From assembly GCA_903852495.1 (NCBI GenBank), contig CAINRC010000135.1, forward strand, positions 1-64,000: a stretch of DNA of 64,000 nucleotides, in the 5' to 3' direction. The notes under the pieces were generated by a model. The model was not told where the DNA came from. It made no database searches and saw only the letters and a program-made list of their open reading frames with translations. Below, piece by piece: positions 63,285 through 64,000 of the stretch (its first letter is position 1; each line of letters opens with the position of its first letter). The translations under genes were made by a program, and so were the position numbers. This stretch comes from an uncultured Geobacteraceae bacterium. GTDB lineage: Bacteria; Desulfobacterota; Desulfuromonadia; Geobacterales; Pseudopelobacteraceae.

Positions 63285-63398
63285 ATTAGCCGTCGCAAGT
63301 GACTGCTGCATCTCCCGAATGAGCCACCGGGAGCGGCATCAGGGAGATGTTGGTAGCGGGTGAAATTTCAACCAGATCCTTTTAGATCTTTTTTTTAG
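63285..63398 (+). ncRNA. Candidate small RNA or untranslated leader with terminator
   Basis: Two competing hairpins are possible: CATCTCCC with GGGAGATG (63309-63316, 63342-63349) or the inner CTCCCG with CGGGAG (63312-63317, 63328-63333). They are followed by AGATC/GATCT and eight T residues (63374-63396), a terminator-like end. No gene precedes it on this strand, so a small RNA is one reading. No promoter was clearly found. Confidence 0.3.
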
Positions 63399-63447
63399 TG
63401 TGATATTCCGGAAAGTCGCGTGTTGTACGGTCAGTCGCTGCAGTTTG

Positions 63448-63474
63448 CCTCCCCTCCCGCAAGGGGCGGGGGGA
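63448..63474. repeat. Intergenic palindromic repeat, copy 4
   Basis: A short C/G palindrome (TCCCCTCCCGC and its near-complement GGGGCGGGGGG) of the same type as the other three copies, without recognisable outer arms. Confidence 0.55.
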
Positions 63475-63576
63475 CTTATAAATGTTCCAGGGTACTTAGT
63501 AAGATGCAAATTGATTTTATCGCCCTGAAATAGTATCATCGCCCTCCCATAACTCTAATGAAGGATACGCCCCATA

Positions 63577-64000
63577 ATGATTCGCACAATTCTCACCTAT
63601 CCAAACCCACTCCTCAAAAAGAAATCCGCCCCGGTTGATAGTATTAACGATGCCACCCGGGAGCTTGCCCGGGACATGATAGAAACCATGTATGACGCGC
63701 CGGGGGTCGGCCTGGCAGCACCCCAGATCGGCGTCCTCCAGCGTGTCATCGTTATCGATATCGCGGGTAAAAATGAACCGCCTGAGCTTATTGTTGCCAT
63801 TAACCCGATCATTGTACATGCCGAGGGAGAAGTCTACGAAGAAGAGGGCTGCCTTTCGGTACCGGACTACGCCGCCAACGTCAAACGGCATGCCAGCGTG
63901 ACCGTCACGGCACTCGTTCTCGACGGGACCGAGCGCACCTGGCAGGCGGAGGATCTCCTGGCAATCGCCTTTCAGCATGAGATTGACCATCTGGAGGGGA
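63577..64000 (+). CDS. def: Peptide deformylase (3' end outside the window)
   Basis: The visible 141 residues start MIRTILTYPNPLLKKKSAPV and contain all three deformylase motifs: GVGLAAPQIG, EEGCLSVP (metal Cys) and QHEIDHLEG (metal His residues and catalytic Glu). The enzyme removes the formyl group from nascent proteins. The frame is open to the window edge, so about 30 C-terminal residues are missing. Confidence 0.97.
   Translation, partial: MIRTILTYPNPLLKKKSAPVDSINDATRELARDMIETMYDAPGVGLAAPQIGVLQRVIVIDIAGKNEPPELIVAINPIIVHAEGEVYEEEGCLSVPDYAANVKRHASVTVTALVLDGTERTWQAEDLLAIAFQHEIDHLEG

Larger units (their letters stand above)
63194..63576. other. Divergent gap between the TPR gene and def
   Basis: This 383-base gap contains the TPR promoter, a candidate small RNA with a terminator-like end, palindromic repeat copy 4, and the def leader. 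No protein-coding gene is supported. Confidence 0.6.

Overview
The window looks like chromosomal DNA of a Geobacterales bacterium (Desulfuromonadota; Geobacter, Geotalea, Citrifermentans or Trichlorobacter relatives). The strongest clue is a 92-residue triheme c7 cytochrome with a signal peptide (PpcA type, 40622-40900). Neighbourhoods fit too: gatCAB beside rplM-rpsI, hisZ-purA, a bactofilin/M23 pair, a C20-methyltransferase beside a fused CbiE-CbiT, and many two-component genes. The genus is inference. No rRNA, tRNA, CRISPR array, prophage or intact insertion sequence was found.

Layout. 1-6.7 kb: a tetR-controlled RND efflux operon. 6.8-10.8 kb: an Mla-type lipid transport operon with a TolC-like channel gene inside it. 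11-15 kb: csp, then on the minus strand rplM-rpsI-argC-ygiQ. 15.2-26 kb (plus): gatCAB, an isolated cheY-cheA pair, lolA, yajQ, rimO and an NtrB/NtrC-like pair. 26.2-33.9 kb: an Omp85-like lipoprotein, proA, a rhuM-like gene remnant, a CoA-binding protein, typA, and two cobalamin genes (cbiET, cbiL). 33.9-36.9 kb is the most accessory-looking part: a hicAB module with a frameshifted toxin, then on the minus strand an M23 peptidase, a bactofilin and a four-helix membrane protein.

37-48 kb: ppdK, a lone gspG, the c7 cytochrome, a MutY-like glycosylase without an Fe-S cluster, uvrB, gltX, an acyl-CoA ligase and a radical SAM gene. 48.3-50.1 kb: thiSGE under a TPP riboswitch. 50.2-53.7 kb: a DRTGG/BioD-like ATPase, ttcA, and metX under a SAM-I riboswitch. 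53.8-57.5 kb: an unknown lipoprotein and hisZ-purA. 57.7-63.2 kb (minus): a TPR lipid- or periplasm-facing protein and a 1181-residue GH13 protein. A peptide deformylase gene runs off the right edge.

Most of this is housekeeping. The parts that stand out are the Mla operon carrying its own outer-membrane channel, the GH13/TPR pair with an altered GH13 region IV, the clusterless MutY, the bactofilin/M23 cluster with its upstream palindrome, the broken hicA beside intact hicB, and several places where terminators overlap coding or translation signals. A family of C/G-rich palindromic repeats sits in four intergenic gaps. I did not find a clear example of a wholly new defence or mobile system. 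Start codons were often moved downstream of the longest open frame, using Shine-Dalgarno spacing, promoters and family N-termini.
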